Notes under the pieces: model-generated
What the model saw: the letters and a program-made list of their open reading frames with translations, nothing else
The model's database searches: none
What the model was told of the DNA's origin: nothing
Shown: positions 23,157-33,531 of the stretch, piece by piece
How the letters are laid out: each line of letters begins with the position of its first letter
Position numbering within the stretch: the stretch's first letter is position 1
Virus record (IMG/VR): IMGVR_UViG_3300018428_000030
Location: 1 to 51,763 of that record
DNA: 51,763 nucleotides
From: a virus
Strand: one strand, 5' to 3'
Translations under genes and position numbers: made by a program

Positions 23157-25592
23157 ATGGCAGATACTATTAAACAATCAGATTTAGATAGACTTAAACA
23201 ATCAGTTAAAGATATAACCGATTTGTCTAAAGATTTGCGTAAAACTTTCTCTGATATTACTTCGGCAACTGACGTTTTATCTGATGATTTCAAAAAAATT
23301 GTACAAGACGCTCAAGCTAATAACAATACAGCTGAAAAATATTTAATAAATCAACAATTAGCTAAAAAAATACAATCGCAAATAAATGAATTTAAAAGTA
23401 AATCTGGTTATTTAGATAAAACTCAATTAGGATTTAAAAGAAGTGAATTTGAATTAAGTAAAAAAATTGCTATGAGTCAAATTCGATCACTAAAAAATTC
23501 GAATTTAGATGCTGACGCCAAAAGAAAATCAATTGATGCTGTTAAGACAAAAATACGACTTGAACAAGCAGAATTAAAAGTATTAGAATCTCAAGTTGAT
23601 GATCAAAATGACATTGTAAAAGCAATGCAAGAACAACTTGATATTGCTAATCAAACTAATAATGCTACTGTTAAAGCACCAAATTTAATCGACCAAGCTA
23701 AAAATAAATTAGAAGAGTATTATCAAAAATATAAAGATATAGATATTGCTCAACAAGGAATAATATTAGCTTTCACAGCATTCACAGCTATAATCAAAAA
23801 AGGATTTGATAATTTTCTAAAATTTGATGCAGCTGCCGCAAATGTTAGACAAACACTTGGATTTTTTCCGGGTGAAATGGATTTATTTAGGAGTAACATT
23901 AGAACTGTTACTATTGATCTTATGGATATGGGAGCAACATTTGAGGATGTTGCTAAAACCGTAAACGATATATCTGGAGAAATAAATGGTATTGTTGCTC
24001 AAGATAAAGAATTACTAACAACTGTAACAGCTTTGTCTAAAAACTTTGGAATAACAGCCTCTACTTCCGCAAAATTCTTAAAAACTATGGCTGGTGTTAG
24101 TGGTCAATCTGTTAAGTCTCAAACATCAATGTTAGGATTTAGTAAAGAGTTAGCAAAAGCTTCAGGTGTTCCAATTGATCAGTTAATGCAAGATGTTGCG
24201 GAGGCTGGTGATAATGCTAGAATATATGCAGGTCGCACCGCAGTTGAATTAGTTAAAGCAGCGGCTGGTGCTAGAATGTTGGGAACTAATTTAGAATCAG
24301 CTGCAAGAACGGCTGATCAGTTATTAAATTTTGAATCAAGTATTAATTCTGAATTAAGAGCAAGTGCTATATTAGGTCGTAATATAAATCTTGATCGTGC
24401 TCGTCAACTAGCATTTAACAAAGATACTTTAGGCCTGAGTAAAGAAATTTTACGTATAACAAAAGGTATTAAATTTAATGAGTTGAATCCAATACAACAA
24501 AAAGCATATGCTGAAGCCACAGGTAAAACTGTTGCCGAATTACAAGATATGCTTCAACAAGAAAAAAATATTAATCAACTGAGAAGATCTGGTACTGCTG
24601 AACAACGTGATTTACTCAATCAATATGATGAGTTGATGAGAATAAACCAAGAACGAGCAAAAAGTGAGGGAGAAATTGCTGAAGAACAAATCAGACAGAG
24701 AATAAATCAAGAGCGAATGGCTCAACTTCAAAATAAATTTAATCAACTTATTTCAGAATTATCTGGGCCAGTTATGGATATTCTTGAACCAATGTTGGAT
24801 ATAGCCATTAAAGCTTTACCCGCAATTGTTAAAGGAATAGTCCCAATTACAGGAATGTTTTTTGGACTTATCAAAACCGTTGGGTTTTTATCTGAATCAT
24901 TTGCTAAAGTTGGAACAATGGTTGCAACACTAACAAAACCATTTACTTATTTAGCTGGAGTTTTTCCAAAAATTGCGGGATTTGCAAAATTATTTTTTGG
25001 AACGTTTGGAAAAGCGCTTGGACCAATTGGATTAGTAATAACTGCGTTTCAATTTATAGGGTCTTTATTTAGGAATTTTTCCGATTTTGTTAAAGAAGAT
25101 GGTCTTCTTATAGGAGGATTTAAAGCTGTAGGAGTAGCTATATATGATTCTATATTGAGTCCATTTGTGAGCGCATATAACTGGATAGCTGATTGGTTTG
25201 GTGGCAAGTCTCCATCTAAATTAGGGTTATCAATACTAAAAGGTATTCAATCAGTCAGTGGTCTTATACTAGATGCTTTAACGTTACCATTTAGACTATT
25301 TTGGAATAACACAATTGCTAGAATACCAGGTGTACCTGAGTTAGGTGCTCCAAGTGAATCACTAGGTATGGGTGGAGTAGGTGGTGGATCAGCGCAACAA
25401 TCAATTGGTGGAAACGATAAACTAACAGAAGTTATATCTACTGGCAATCAACAAATAGTAGCTAAGATTGATGAATTAATATCAGCGTTGTCCAATGGCG
25501 GTATTGCTGTTAATTTAGATGGTGTTAAAGTTAATTATGCTTTACAGACATCTGATATGAATAGAGGTACTTACGGTCAAGCAACATTTTAA
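23157..25592 (+). CDS. Tail tape measure protein
   Basis: An 811-residue protein with long helical coiled coils (about 1-190), a hydrophobic membrane-like segment near 200 (QQGIILAFTAFTAIIKKGF), and a helical core (about 210-430) with LNQLxR-type repeats. A strongly hydrophobic region near 560-660 (VKGIVPITGMFFGLIKTVGF and FGKALGPIGLVITAFQFIGS) could insert into the host membrane. The Gly-rich C-terminus ends MNRGTYGQATF. Length and composition fit tape measure proteins, whose length sets tail length and which are released at infection. It is longer than T4 gp29 (590), implying a longer tail if the relation holds. Confidence 0.85.
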   Translation: MADTIKQSDLDRLKQSVKDITDLSKDLRKTFSDITSATDVLSDDFKKIVQDAQANNNTAEKYLINQQLAKKIQSQINEFKSKSGYLDKTQLGFKRSEFELSKKIAMSQIRSLKNSNLDADAKRKSIDAVKTKIRLEQAELKVLESQVDDQNDIVKAMQEQLDIANQTNNATVKAPNLIDQAKNKLEEYYQKYKDIDIAQQGIILAFTAFTAIIKKGFDNFLKFDAAAANVRQTLGFFPGEMDLFRSNIRTVTIDLMDMGATFEDVAKTVNDISGEINGIVAQDKELLTTVTALSKNFGITASTSAKFLKTMAGVSGQSVKSQTSMLGFSKELAKASGVPIDQLMQDVAEAGDNARIYAGRTAVELVKAAAGARMLGTNLESAARTADQLLNFESSINSELRASAILGRNINLDRARQLAFNKDTLGLSKEILRITKGIKFNELNPIQQKAYAEATGKTVAELQDMLQQEKNINQLRRSGTAEQRDLLNQYDELMRINQERAKSEGEIAEEQIRQRINQERMAQLQNKFNQLISELSGPVMDILEPMLDIAIKALPAIVKGIVPITGMFFGLIKTVGFLSESFAKVGTMVATLTKPFTYLAGVFPKIAGFAKLFFGTFGKALGPIGLVITAFQFIGSLFRNFSDFVKEDGLLIGGFKAVGVAIYDSILSPFVSAYNWIADWFGGKSPSKLGLSILKGIQSVSGLILDALTLPFRLFWNNTIARIPGVPELGAPSESLGMGGVGGGSAQQSIGGNDKLTEVISTGNQQIVAKIDELISALSNGGIAVNLDGVKVNYALQTSDMNRGTYGQATF

Positions 25593-25604
25593 TAATTATA
25601 TATA

Positions 25605-28379
25605 ATGGCAAATAGTCAAACATTTATAGACGGATATACTGGAGGCGGAGGACAAATTACTACACTCGCTCAAGTACAAGGTCAAGGATTGACAATACCC
25701 GGTGATAATTTTATTAATATAAGATCGCCGGGTAAACTTCGTGCATTATTCGAAAGTAATGGAAATGCTGAACAACTTTATTCTGTAAATAAACCCGAAG
25801 ATGTAGGACTATCAGACGCCTTAAGGAATAGGTTTCAATATGAAAATCCGAACCAAGGTCAACGTGGGAGAAAAATTACAAATATAACTCGCGCAGCTGC
25901 TCAAGATGCTAATTTAGTTAGAAGCTTCTTACGTTCTAAAAATGGTACTAAATTTCTAACTCAACAATTATTATTACAAGGTTTTCAAGCATTTGACGAA
26001 ACTAAATTATATAATCCACTATCACCGTATATTGCTGCTTTAAAACCAGCATCATTTGGTTTAGTAGATAATCCAACTAGGCATGTTGATACATCAAACG
26101 CACTTGGCGGTATTGTAAACGGATTAGGAATCGGAAAAATAACTAGTGCAGTTGGTGGATTATTTGGTCGTGGCGAATCTCAACCAGCACCACCTCGTTC
26201 TTCTGTCGCTAGTGAAGCTAGTGGTGGATTTGGATTAGCTACATTTACTAGTTTCTTAGGTGGAGGTGATAGAACAAGTGAAGTTGTAGCACCCATTGCT
26301 CGAGATGATGTAAAAGGATTATTGAGAGGTGGGACGGCTACTGGCGCTTACAATGCTCCTAGATATACTAAATTAGTTGGTCAAGGAAATGGTGGTGGGT
26401 TTTTCAAAAAGCTTTTATCTGGTGTAGGCAGATTTATACAAAACAACACAGCTATTGGAGGATTACTTCCACCAAAACAACCATGGGCAGCAAAATATCG
26501 TGCTGATGAAGAAACGTATGATTTATATTTAAATGCTGGTCGATTATTCAATGCTGAAGACACAGGTGTTGCTGGAGGGGGTATATTAAGCGGTATACTT
26601 AACGCAATTGGATTTGGAAAACCAGCAAATTATTCTTTAGCTGTTAAACAAAGATTTCATGCTACGTCTAAACAAATACCAGATTATAATAGATTGATTA
26701 TAACTAAAAATGTTGGACGTAAATCATTACCAAATACAACATTTACGTATACAAATAATTTAGGAACGTTCGCTGGGCCTGGTAAGTTAACTGCTAATGA
26801 TATTCAAGAAGTACCTGTATCCACCGCGTTTGATGCTGATAAATCTAGATTACGTTATGGTGAAGCAGTTGGATCACGTGTAACAGGTCAGTCTACCGAA
26901 TCGGTAGAACAAAGTGATCAATTATTAAACTATAAAGCACTTGTAAATAACACAGTTGATTTTGAAAGAACTTTTACAAAGACTGACGATGTTGTTGTAG
27001 AGAATTTATTAGAAAATTTTAATAGTGTTCTTCAAGACATTGCTGGTGCTGATGGCAATTCAAAATATTCCATTACCAATTTCACCAAACGAGATATGTA
27101 TCCACTTCAGTTTGCTAAATTTCAATCTGGAAATAAAATTGGAATGGATTTTGTAAATCAAATTGATTCTACACCTAAAAATGATGCTACAAAAAATAAT
27201 AAAACTTATCAAGGAAAGATTAGATATACACCATCTAAAGGCAACAAGATTCCAACCAGATTAGGTGAACTGTCAGATCAAGATAGATACATTAGACCAA
27301 CTAACAATGTAGATTATGTTAACGCATTGGAAGTAATGAATGAATCTGATTTCAAAAAATATTATTCAGAAACAGAATCGTTTGGGATATATGGACCTGA
27401 TATAATTAAATTCTTTTTTTATGATATAGTCAATCAAAAATACATTCCATTTAATGCTACTGTTAAAGGAATCTCTGATTCTAATTCAGCTGAGTGGGAT
27501 ACTATATCTTATATGGGACGTGCTGATAAACTTTATTATTATAAAGGATTTACCCGATCAATTTCATTCAATTTTAAAACATTGGCTCATAGTATTAAAG
27601 AACTTAGACCAATGTGGCAACGTATAAACTATCTTACTGGCTTAACTAAACCAGCAAATTACAGTTTGGGAAATCTTGGCGGATATATGATTGCACCAAT
27701 GGTACAATTAACACTGGGTGATTTTTTTAAAAATCATAATGTAGTTATAGAAAGTGTTAATGTTACAGTCCCAGATGATGCTGCGTGGGAAGTAATACCA
27801 GAAGATGTTGAATCACATAAAGGATGGTATTATGGAATCAATGAATCTATTAAATGGAACAGTGTAAAATCTTTGTTAAATAGTTCAATTGATACTAGAA
27901 AAGGTAGTTCAACAGCAAGAACAGCTCAGTTTCCAAGAGAAGCTGATATTTCTGTTCAAATGAAAGTACTTGAAAAAGATTTACCAAAAACTGGTAGATC
28001 AATGTGGGGTGATTCTCCAATACAAAGAGTTACTTTATCTGAATACGAAGCTTTTTATGCTGATGATGCGAAAAATAAAGATTCTATAAACACTGCGTTG
28101 GGTCAGATTAATAATAATTCGATGGTAACGATGGTAGATGTTTATTCAGAGGTAGCGCAACAAGAATTTGTCGTTGCAGATGGTGGCGTACAACAAACAG
28201 AACCTAATTTGTCAAATTTAAATAGATTTTCCACTTACGTAAGGTATGACACTGACTCTAATAATATTGAAGATACAAAACAAAAAAGAGATCCATCGAA
28301 AAAACAAACAAATCCAGCTCCACCAAAAATTAACACTGAAGGAAGATCAGCCCAAGACATTCTTGGCTCAGCATCTTAA
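25605..28379 (+). CDS. Large baseplate/tail-tube junction protein
   Basis: A 924-residue protein. The N-terminal 350 residues are Gly/Ala/Ser-rich with low-complexity stretches, probably flexible. The C-terminal part (about 570-830) has SISFNFKTLAHSIKELRPMW, then LTGLTKPANYSLGNLGGYMI and TLGDFFKNHNVVIESVNVTV. This is a pattern of beta-rich baseplate-tube adaptor proteins (gp48/gp54-type in T4), but the protein is more than twice as long as those. Its place between tape measure and a gp53-like LysM protein supports a baseplate role. The exact T4 equivalent is uncertain. Confidence 0.6.
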   Translation: MANSQTFIDGYTGGGGQITTLAQVQGQGLTIPGDNFINIRSPGKLRALFESNGNAEQLYSVNKPEDVGLSDALRNRFQYENPNQGQRGRKITNITRAAAQDANLVRSFLRSKNGTKFLTQQLLLQGFQAFDETKLYNPLSPYIAALKPASFGLVDNPTRHVDTSNALGGIVNGLGIGKITSAVGGLFGRGESQPAPPRSSVASEASGGFGLATFTSFLGGGDRTSEVVAPIARDDVKGLLRGGTATGAYNAPRYTKLVGQGNGGGFFKKLLSGVGRFIQNNTAIGGLLPPKQPWAAKYRADEETYDLYLNAGRLFNAEDTGVAGGGILSGILNAIGFGKPANYSLAVKQRFHATSKQIPDYNRLIITKNVGRKSLPNTTFTYTNNLGTFAGPGKLTANDIQEVPVSTAFDADKSRLRYGEAVGSRVTGQSTESVEQSDQLLNYKALVNNTVDFERTFTKTDDVVVENLLENFNSVLQDIAGADGNSKYSITNFTKRDMYPLQFAKFQSGNKIGMDFVNQIDSTPKNDATKNNKTYQGKIRYTPSKGNKIPTRLGELSDQDRYIRPTNNVDYVNALEVMNESDFKKYYSETESFGIYGPDIIKFFFYDIVNQKYIPFNATVKGISDSNSAEWDTISYMGRADKLYYYKGFTRSISFNFKTLAHSIKELRPMWQRINYLTGLTKPANYSLGNLGGYMIAPMVQLTLGDFFKNHNVVIESVNVTVPDDAAWEVIPEDVESHKGWYYGINESIKWNSVKSLLNSSIDTRKGSSTARTAQFPREADISVQMKVLEKDLPKTGRSMWGDSPIQRVTLSEYEAFYADDAKNKDSINTALGQINNNSMVTMVDVYSEVAQQEFVVADGGVQQTEPNLSNLNRFSTYVRYDTDSNNIEDTKQKRDPSKKQTNPAPPKINTEGRSAQDILGSAS

Positions 28380-28387
28380 AATAATTT

Positions 28388-28678
28388 ATGAGATACCAAT
28401 TTACACCAATTGAAAAAAGGTTTGATGGGAGTAAAGTTTATAAAACTACTTATTATCCGGTAATACCACCAGATCCTACTGATTTGTATATCATAGCAGA
28501 CACTGAACAATTTTTAGATAGTTTAGCTAAAAAGTATTATGGCGATGAATCTTACTGGTGGGTTATAGCAAATGCTAATGGAATAGGTAATGGAAAACTA
28601 TCTATCCCAGTTGGTAAACAAATTAGAATTCCAGGCAACTTATCAGATGTATTAGAAAATTTAAAACGTGTTAATTAA
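28388..28678 (+). CDS. LysM-domain baseplate protein (gp53-like)
   Basis: A 96-residue protein. Residues about 32-84 form a LysM-like domain: LYIIADTEQFLDSLAKKYYG, then WWVIANANGIGNGKLSIPVG and RIP. In T4, gp53 is a baseplate wedge protein with a LysM domain in its C-terminal part, and many myoviruses have such a short LysM protein near the tube genes. The domain usually binds peptidoglycan, but in baseplates it serves structure. It is much shorter than T4 gp53 (196 residues). Confidence 0.72.
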   Translation: MRYQFTPIEKRFDGSKVYKTTYYPVIPPDPTDLYIIADTEQFLDSLAKKYYGDESYWWVIANANGIGNGKLSIPVGKQIRIPGNLSDVLENLKRVN

Positions 28679-28683
28679 GTTTT

Positions 28684-31600
28684 ATGTCAACCGATAAACG
28701 TAAAAAACAATTAGATGCATTAAATAAAAATAATAATTCTAATGCTCAAAATATAATTGAAGAACCCAGATGGTGGGAAGCTCAAAATCTTCCATGGCAG
28801 CTTGTACAAGAATTAAGGCGTCGTAGAAACGATGTTAATATAGGACAGTCGTATCCAACAAATGTAAATTTTGATTTTTTCAATAAACACAGAGACTATA
28901 AAGGACCACTAACTCCATGGGTAAGAGCATTTTCTAACAGTACGGGTCAAATCGGAAATAATTCAGTTCCGGCTAGTAAATATTTGAATAAAAATAATGA
29001 GTCAAAAGTATATAATGGTTTTCTTTTAGAAGGAGGACATGGATTCAACAATGCGTATGGGTATAAAAGAAATGGTAGTGGTTTACAAAGAGATAAAGCA
29101 ATTATAGGATTTGAAGCTGACGGAACGCCACATTATATAGATGAAAAGTATAGAAATTTGTATAACTACAATGTTGGTCTAGATGAAAACTATACTCAAA
29201 GGTCAGAAGTGCCTAATGTTTTACCTCCACCTGGAATTAAGTCTATAGAAGTAAAAACTGCAAAAGACATGTTGTCTTTCGCAACAATTAATTGGGAGTG
29301 TTATTCGTTGGCACAATTAGAATACATGACTCCATTTTGGTTATCTCCAAAAATAAATGTGTTTTTAGAATTTGGATGGAATTTATTTAATATCAATTCA
29401 TTAATTGATTTAAATGATTTAACGGAGTGTTATAAGCTTGTAACAAATCCACATACAGCAATAGATAGATGGTATGATTCATATGGTAATTATGGATTAA
29501 TAACAGGCGTAATAACAAAATATAATTTTAATACTTCAAATGGAGTACTTTATAATTGCTCTACTGAAATAACTTCTAGACAAGCATTATATTCTGGGTT
29601 TAGGATTGATAATCCAACAACTACATATTTTATAGATAAATCTACAAATAAAGTTAACACTATTGAACATCTTACTCTTAAAAAATTCTTAAAAGAACAT
29701 TTATCAGCTGCGACAGCAAAAAAAGTATTAGAAGATGAAGAAAATTATATTCAATACTTATTGAGTAAAAATGTTAATTTTGGATTTGAAGCACAACAAC
29801 CAGTTAATCTTCCTAATATGTTAAATACTGATGGTTCTATGAATTTGGCAAAATATAAAGAATATGAACCTACCATACCAAAATATAAAAAGTTTTATAA
29901 TGGTGCGCCTGAAGATAGAATATTTACGGCTAGAGTAAAAGAAATATATAAGAAATCTGCTAATTTTAAACCAAAGACAGTACGTTCTACCGCACCACAA
30001 AGCAGTTATGGTGCCGCATTTTCAAATACTAATACATTTGTCGATGTTCCAAAAGAAGAATCAATTAATTATGGTTTTGTACCTGAACGTGCTGGTGGCG
30101 GTGCTTTTGAACAAATTCCAAGAAGTCTTCCTGTTATATCAGATTTAGATAAAGATACAGATTTTGACCGTTTTAGTACAAACGCATTTGATAAAGTTTG
30201 GTACCAATTAGATTTTGTTTTTGAAATATTTAATTTGTTTTGTGAAGAAAATTATAGTGGAATTAATAAAATTGATATAAGCAATACTATTATAGCTGCA
30301 CATCCTAATTTAATTTCATGCGATGAAAATGTTTTGATTCCTAACCCTGTGTCACCTAAAATTAATTTGGGAAGAAAACCTAGTGCTAATGGTAAAGCAG
30401 AAGGGTATTTAGATTCAAATGATGCGAAGGTCGAGACGAATCCATTTATAAACCAATGGAGTTTTGATAATTGGTATAAAAAAGATGAAAATGATCCTTT
30501 ATATAATGCTGCTCAGGCTCAACTTAATACATTTAAAACTTTTCGAATTCCAAGAGATAATTTAGATATTATTATTAATAGAATATTTTATGATAGACGA
30601 AGAGCGGCTTCTGCTGTTAAAAAGGTCGATAGGTGGGATGCTTCTTTTCCTTTCAAATCTGATGTAACAGTAAAACATGCTGATGGGGGAGAACGTGTAT
30701 ATCCAAAATATTATAATGGTTATTTAAAGCACATTTATATCAGTAGTAAAATACTAAAAAACTTAGGAGAAGCTTCGGATATAAATACATTACAAGATTT
30801 AGTCAGAAGTATATTATCAACAATAAATCAATCAGTGGATAATTTTTGGAACTTAGATGTTGTACAAAGTGATGATGGTGGTTTATCTATAGTGGATAAA
30901 AATTTAGGATTTAATAGTCAAAATCAACTGTATATGTTTGATTTAGGTAATAGTAATAGTTTTGTTAAATCATATGACTTACAAGTCAATATGACAAATG
31001 AACAAACAGTTCAAACTATTTATGGATCTGGTCAAAATGCTGATTTCACAGTAAATGATATTAAATCTCGTATAAGTGAAATACAAGATAGTAATGAATC
31101 TAAACAAATAAAAATAGAAAAAATTTCACAGTTAAAAACTGGTTTACCTGCAATTGTTTATAACGATAGATTTGAACAACTAGATTTACAAGAAACTTTT
31201 AATCGTGCTATAAATGAAATTCCAGAAGACGATGTAAATTTTCAAGAAAGAAAACAAGATGGAAATCCAAGTAATGGAAAGTCTTCACCCAAAGGACCAT
31301 TTAAGAATCAAAACGATGATATAAGAAAATTACAAATTAAAAATGACTCTTCATCTGATCCACAAGGACCACTAATAATGAGACTTAGAAGAATTGATTC
31401 AAGTCAATCTTTCAATGAACGTGGTGAATTAATTGATTCTTCTGGGAAAGTTGATTTGTCTAACGAATTTTATTTAAACTGGGTATATTTAAATCTTCCT
31501 TCATATATGAAAGATAAATTAAGAGAAATGTTAGATGATGGTGATTTGAAAAATAATATAGCTAAATATGGTGGTCCTGCTGATAATTTTACACTGAATT

Positions 31601-31800
31601 TAACATTAGACGGAATATTTGGACTTAGAATGTTTCAACATTTTGCTGTAACAAATTTGCCCAAACCTTATGTGCCTGGTAATGTAATATTCCAAATAAG
31701 TGAAGTTAATCATTCATTAAATGCTGGAAAATGGGAAACTAATATAACAGCTTTACTTAGATGTACAGGCAATAAACAATATAATTATATTATGATATAA
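28684..31800 (+). CDS. Very large baseplate structural protein
   Basis: A 1038-residue protein, the largest in the window. A Trp/Pro-rich N-terminus (EEPRWWEAQNLPWQLVQELR) is followed by a central region PPGIKSIEVKTAKDMLSFAT and TPFWLSPKINVFLEFGWNLF. The last 150 residues (LNLTLDGIFGLRMFQHFAVT, then GNVIFQISEVNHSLNAGKWE) look like a beta-rich hub or wedge domain. I cannot name the T4 equivalent. It overlaps the next gene by a single base (TAATG), implying coupled translation, and lies in the baseplate operon. Confidence 0.6.
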   Translation: MSTDKRKKQLDALNKNNNSNAQNIIEEPRWWEAQNLPWQLVQELRRRRNDVNIGQSYPTNVNFDFFNKHRDYKGPLTPWVRAFSNSTGQIGNNSVPASKYLNKNNESKVYNGFLLEGGHGFNNAYGYKRNGSGLQRDKAIIGFEADGTPHYIDEKYRNLYNYNVGLDENYTQRSEVPNVLPPPGIKSIEVKTAKDMLSFATINWECYSLAQLEYMTPFWLSPKINVFLEFGWNLFNINSLIDLNDLTECYKLVTNPHTAIDRWYDSYGNYGLITGVITKYNFNTSNGVLYNCSTEITSRQALYSGFRIDNPTTTYFIDKSTNKVNTIEHLTLKKFLKEHLSAATAKKVLEDEENYIQYLLSKNVNFGFEAQQPVNLPNMLNTDGSMNLAKYKEYEPTIPKYKKFYNGAPEDRIFTARVKEIYKKSANFKPKTVRSTAPQSSYGAAFSNTNTFVDVPKEESINYGFVPERAGGGAFEQIPRSLPVISDLDKDTDFDRFSTNAFDKVWYQLDFVFEIFNLFCEENYSGINKIDISNTIIAAHPNLISCDENVLIPNPVSPKINLGRKPSANGKAEGYLDSNDAKVETNPFINQWSFDNWYKKDENDPLYNAAQAQLNTFKTFRIPRDNLDIIINRIFYDRRRAASAVKKVDRWDASFPFKSDVTVKHADGGERVYPKYYNGYLKHIYISSKILKNLGEASDINTLQDLVRSILSTINQSVDNFWNLDVVQSDDGGLSIVDKNLGFNSQNQLYMFDLGNSNSFVKSYDLQVNMTNEQTVQTIYGSGQNADFTVNDIKSRISEIQDSNESKQIKIEKISQLKTGLPAIVYNDRFEQLDLQETFNRAINEIPEDDVNFQERKQDGNPSNGKSSPKGPFKNQNDDIRKLQIKNDSSSDPQGPLIMRLRRIDSSQSFNERGELIDSSGKVDLSNEFYLNWVYLNLPSYMKDKLREMLDDGDLKNNIAKYGGPADNFTLNLTLDGIFGLRMFQHFAVTNLPKPYVPGNVIFQISEVNHSLNAGKWETNITALLRCTGNKQYNYIMI

Positions 31801-32183
31801 TGGAAAATACTAGCGGACAATTGAAAGACAAATTAAACTACGCATCGTACGATGTTTGGTTTCCTGCTTCTTATATACCAATTATAAGAGAACAAGATTA
31901 TAAGTCTGGATATATAAGACGATATTTTATTAGTAAAGCAAACTGTGTAGAAAATATAGAAATAAACATTAGAGATTATAATGCTGTAGATGCTTCGTTT
32001 TTTAACCGTGGATCATTACTTTGGAAAATAACAGGTCCAAAACACAGTACTTTTCAAAATAATATTTTACAACAGACAGGTGTTGTTGAGTATAACTCAT
32101 ATCAAATAGTAAATTTACAGGCTAAGATGCCTGGGTTAAATCAAATTTTACAAAATACTACACAATTTTGGCGTGGATATTAA
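31800..32183 (+). CDS. Small baseplate-associated protein
   Basis: A 127-residue protein whose ATG overlaps the preceding stop (TAATG at 31798-31802). It is beta-rich with YDVWFPASYIPIIREQDYKS and ending NTTQFWRGY. Translational coupling to the very large protein suggests they assemble together. The family is not recognised. Confidence 0.65.
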   Translation: MENTSGQLKDKLNYASYDVWFPASYIPIIREQDYKSGYIRRYFISKANCVENIEINIRDYNAVDASFFNRGSLLWKITGPKHSTFQNNILQQTGVVEYNSYQIVNLQAKMPGLNQILQNTTQFWRGY

Positions 32184-32185
32184 TC

Positions 32186-32214
32186 TTGACGTGTATCTTT
32201 ACATCGCATATCCT
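32186..32214 (+). promoter_or_regulatory. Candidate sigma70-type promoter before the polymerase-like gene
   Basis: TTGACG (32186-32191), 17-base spacer, TATCCT (32209-32214). The -35 is one mismatch from consensus, the -10 two. Transcription would start at or next to the GTG at 32221, giving a leaderless message. It would uncouple the polymerase-like gene from the late tail operon. Confidence 0.35.
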
Positions 32215-32220
32215 AGTTAA

Positions 32221-33516
32221 GTGGTAAAATCATCTAAAGTATATTTAAAAATAATTTGTCGTGATGGGAATATACACCCATTTTATGATGAACCTATTGC
32301 AGCATTTATATACAATTATGATACAAATAAAATATCATATTACAATTTTTCCCACACCGATTTACAACCAGATTGTACTTTCTTGGAATTCAAGAAACAA
32401 TTGAATGCTAATAAAATTTATGTCAATAACAAAAAGCGCTATAAGTATTATTTAGATGACGTGAATTTATATGATGTTAATTTATTTTCATTTATTGATA
32501 CGGGTGATATAATTGAGTATAAATCTTCTCCTTCTACCAACCATTTAAGAATGAAACATAATGGAATAAATCAATTTAATTTGATTGTTCCTTATGTTAT
32601 CCATCAGAGTGAATTTCATGGTGAAGTAGATTTAGTTCATAATATTGATGACAAAAATTCAGATTCATATTGTTTTAAATTTTTCAACAATATAGCGTCG
32701 GATACTTTATTTGAAATTGAAAAAAATGGTTTATCTGTTGATACTTCTATATTCAAAAAATATTTTGATGCTAAGGTAATTAATGATTCGGTTCGCACAG
32801 AATACAACATTTATAATCCTACAGGTCGACCAAGTAATAAATTTGATAATGTTAACTATGTTGCTCTTAATAAAGAAAATGGTTGTAGATCGAGTTTTAA
32901 ATCTAGATATGATAATGGTCAATTGTTAATGGTAGATTTCACCGGTTTTCATCCATATCTAGTATCACAACTAATACAGTATAAAGTACCTGATAATGAA
33001 ACAATCTATGAACACTTAGCAAAACAATATTATAACATTGAATCAGTAGACAAAAAAACCATGGCTAGATCTAAAAAATTAACAATGGTTAATTTGTATG
33101 GACAAATAAATAAAAAATATCTTAAAATTCCTTATTTTGAAAAAGTAGAAGAATTGAAAGAAAACTACTGGGTTGATTTTACTAAAAATGGTTATGTTTC
33201 TACACCAATATATAAAAGAAAAATTAATAAAAACCATATAACAGATCCAAATAAAAACAAATTATTTGCTTATATAATTCAAGCAACAGAAACTGAATAT
33301 GGATTGAATGCATTAAATAATGTTATTAAATATGTTGTTGGTAAAGATATTATACCCATTCTGTATGTGTATGATTGTATTGTTTTTGATATAAAAAATT
33401 GTGACATACATAATTCTAATATACGAGATGTAATTAATATTATCCAAAGCAATAGGTTTAAAGTAAAAGTTTATATGGGAAATAATTACAATGAATTGAA
33501 ATTAGTTGATTTATAG
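32221..33516 (+). CDS. Divergent family-A DNA polymerase-like protein
   Basis: A 431-residue protein (GTG start). The last 240 residues follow the order of family-A polymerase motifs: TGRPSN (201-206, like TGRLSS), motif A LLMVDFTGFHPYLVSQLI (D239), O-helix ARSKKLTMVNLYGQ (K285 and Y293 at the E. coli K758 and Y766 positions), GYVSTPIYKRK (324-334, like GYVETLFGRRR), and motif C LYVYDCIVFD (D385). Both metal-binding aspartates are kept. Differences: the steric-gate Glu of motif A is replaced (DFTGFH, His), HDE in motif C is YDC, and the O-helix Phe is Met. There is no 3'-5' or 5' exonuclease domain; the N-terminal 190 residues are unrecognised. It could be an active specialised polymerase or a repurposed one. 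Confidence 0.7.
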   Translation: MVKSSKVYLKIICRDGNIHPFYDEPIAAFIYNYDTNKISYYNFSHTDLQPDCTFLEFKKQLNANKIYVNNKKRYKYYLDDVNLYDVNLFSFIDTGDIIEYKSSPSTNHLRMKHNGINQFNLIVPYVIHQSEFHGEVDLVHNIDDKNSDSYCFKFFNNIASDTLFEIEKNGLSVDTSIFKKYFDAKVINDSVRTEYNIYNPTGRPSNKFDNVNYVALNKENGCRSSFKSRYDNGQLLMVDFTGFHPYLVSQLIQYKVPDNETIYEHLAKQYYNIESVDKKTMARSKKLTMVNLYGQINKKYLKIPYFEKVEELKENYWVDFTKNGYVSTPIYKRKINKNHITDPNKNKLFAYIIQATETEYGLNALNNVIKYVVGKDIIPILYVYDCIVFDIKNCDIHNSNIRDVINIIQSNRFKVKVYMGNNYNELKLVDL

Positions 33517-33519
33517 TAC

Positions 33520-33527
33520 TATTTATA
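33520..33527 (+). promoter_or_regulatory. TATTTATA element
   Basis: TATTTATA ends four bases before the ATG at 33532; there is no Shine-Dalgarno site. Confidence 0.4.
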
Positions 33528-33531
33528 ATAG

